Positions 19,948 to 20,197 of a stretch of 20,197 bases of DNA are shown here, piece by piece. The translations under genes were made by a program, and so were the position numbers. Under the pieces are notes generated by a model. It ran no database searches. It was not told where the DNA came from and saw only the letters and a program-made list of their open reading frames with translations. The stretch is from Patescibacteria group bacterium AH-259-L07 (GTDB lineage Bacteria > Patescibacteriota > Patescibacteriia > UBA2591 > UBA6264): assembly GCA_027718005.1 (NCBI GenBank), contig JALLOP010000017.1, positions 1 through 20,197 on the forward strand, in the 5' to 3' direction. The first letter of the stretch is position 1. Each line of letters begins with the position of its first letter.

Positions 19948-20197
19948 ATGACAGAGATTCGAAAGGAAGTAATAGAAGAACGCCTAGAGAAATGGAAGCA
20001 GTTTTTATATGATGGTAGAGACACGGGGTTATCTTTTAGAGAGAAAGCGGTTATAGATTCTATACAATATGAGGAAGTTTCTGAAGATGATAGAAATGAT
20101 TTTAAGACTATAAGAGATATAGTTGAGATTGATGAGCTTACTGAGGATGAGAAGCTTGTGTTATGGAACCTAATCTTAAGAGATATAGCGGCATTGT
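19948..20197 (+). CDS. Unknown acidic protein, 3' end outside window
   Basis: ATG at 19948, seven bases after a strong AAAAAAGGAGG Shine-Dalgarno, opens a frame that runs off the end with 83 codons and no stop. It begins MTEIRKEVIEERLEKWKQFL and goes on as short charged helices rich in Glu, Asp and Ile (EVSEDDRNDFKTIRDIVEI; ELTEDEKLVLWNLILRD). There is no signal peptide. The helix-turn pattern suggests a small all-alpha fold, but I do not recognise a family. The strong promoter and ribosome site support it as a real, well-expressed gene. Confidence 0.75.
   Translation, partial: MTEIRKEVIEERLEKWKQFLYDGRDTGLSFREKAVIDSIQYEEVSEDDRNDFKTIRDIVEIDELTEDEKLVLWNLILRDIAAL

Overview
The window is AT-rich, uses the standard code (several genes end in TGA) and has densely packed genes with start/stop overlaps. 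The gene set (HU, beta clamp, FtsH beside a four-domain S1, DksA/TraR, LspA, YchF, MltG, GtrA, RmlB, a C39-like peptidase) and the style of small unknown genes suggest a member of the Patescibacteria/CPR, perhaps Parcubacteria-like. This is inferred from gene content only; there is no rRNA in the window.

Layout: 1-312 is the end of an AAA+ ATPase cut by the window edge. 445-6324 is a minus-strand block: rpsA-like S1, ftsH, a membrane protein, then a 411-base AT-rich non-coding region with DnaA-box-like sites (oriC candidate), dnaN and hup. 6389-8427 is a plus-strand block: an anchored unknown protein, then dksA/traR and lspA. 8568-14441 is minus-strand: ychF, a 1057-residue exported protein (zinc-metalloprotease motif, PD40-type propeller, beta-barrel-like C-terminus) and a charged unknown protein. 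14626 to the end is plus-strand: a trypsin-like protease, an envelope/sugar operon (44-residue protein, mltG, gtrA, rmlB, C39-like peptidase), a cupin possibly of the WxcM/FdtA sugar ketoisomerase type, and an unknown gene running off the end.

The most interesting signals lie in the 5' leaders. The hup and dksA leaders have unrelated sequences but the same design: an upstream arm A can pair with a nearby arm B or with a distal arm C that holds the ribosome-binding site next to the AUG, and a local hairpin overlaps C. This looks like a bistable translation switch. A second leader type, two adjoining hairpins followed by a strong Shine-Dalgarno and GTG, occurs before both the protease and the cupin genes, with two compensatory base-pair changes. 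A third class appears leaderless: rpsA and the divergent 6389 gene overlap their -35 boxes on opposite strands, and ychF has a -10 box six bases before its ATG.

Palindromic repeats have entered or shaped several reading frames (the 6389 gene, the lspA 3' end, the rpsA 3' end, ychF). The large barrel-like protein is odd in a lineage thought to lack an outer membrane, and may be horizontally acquired.
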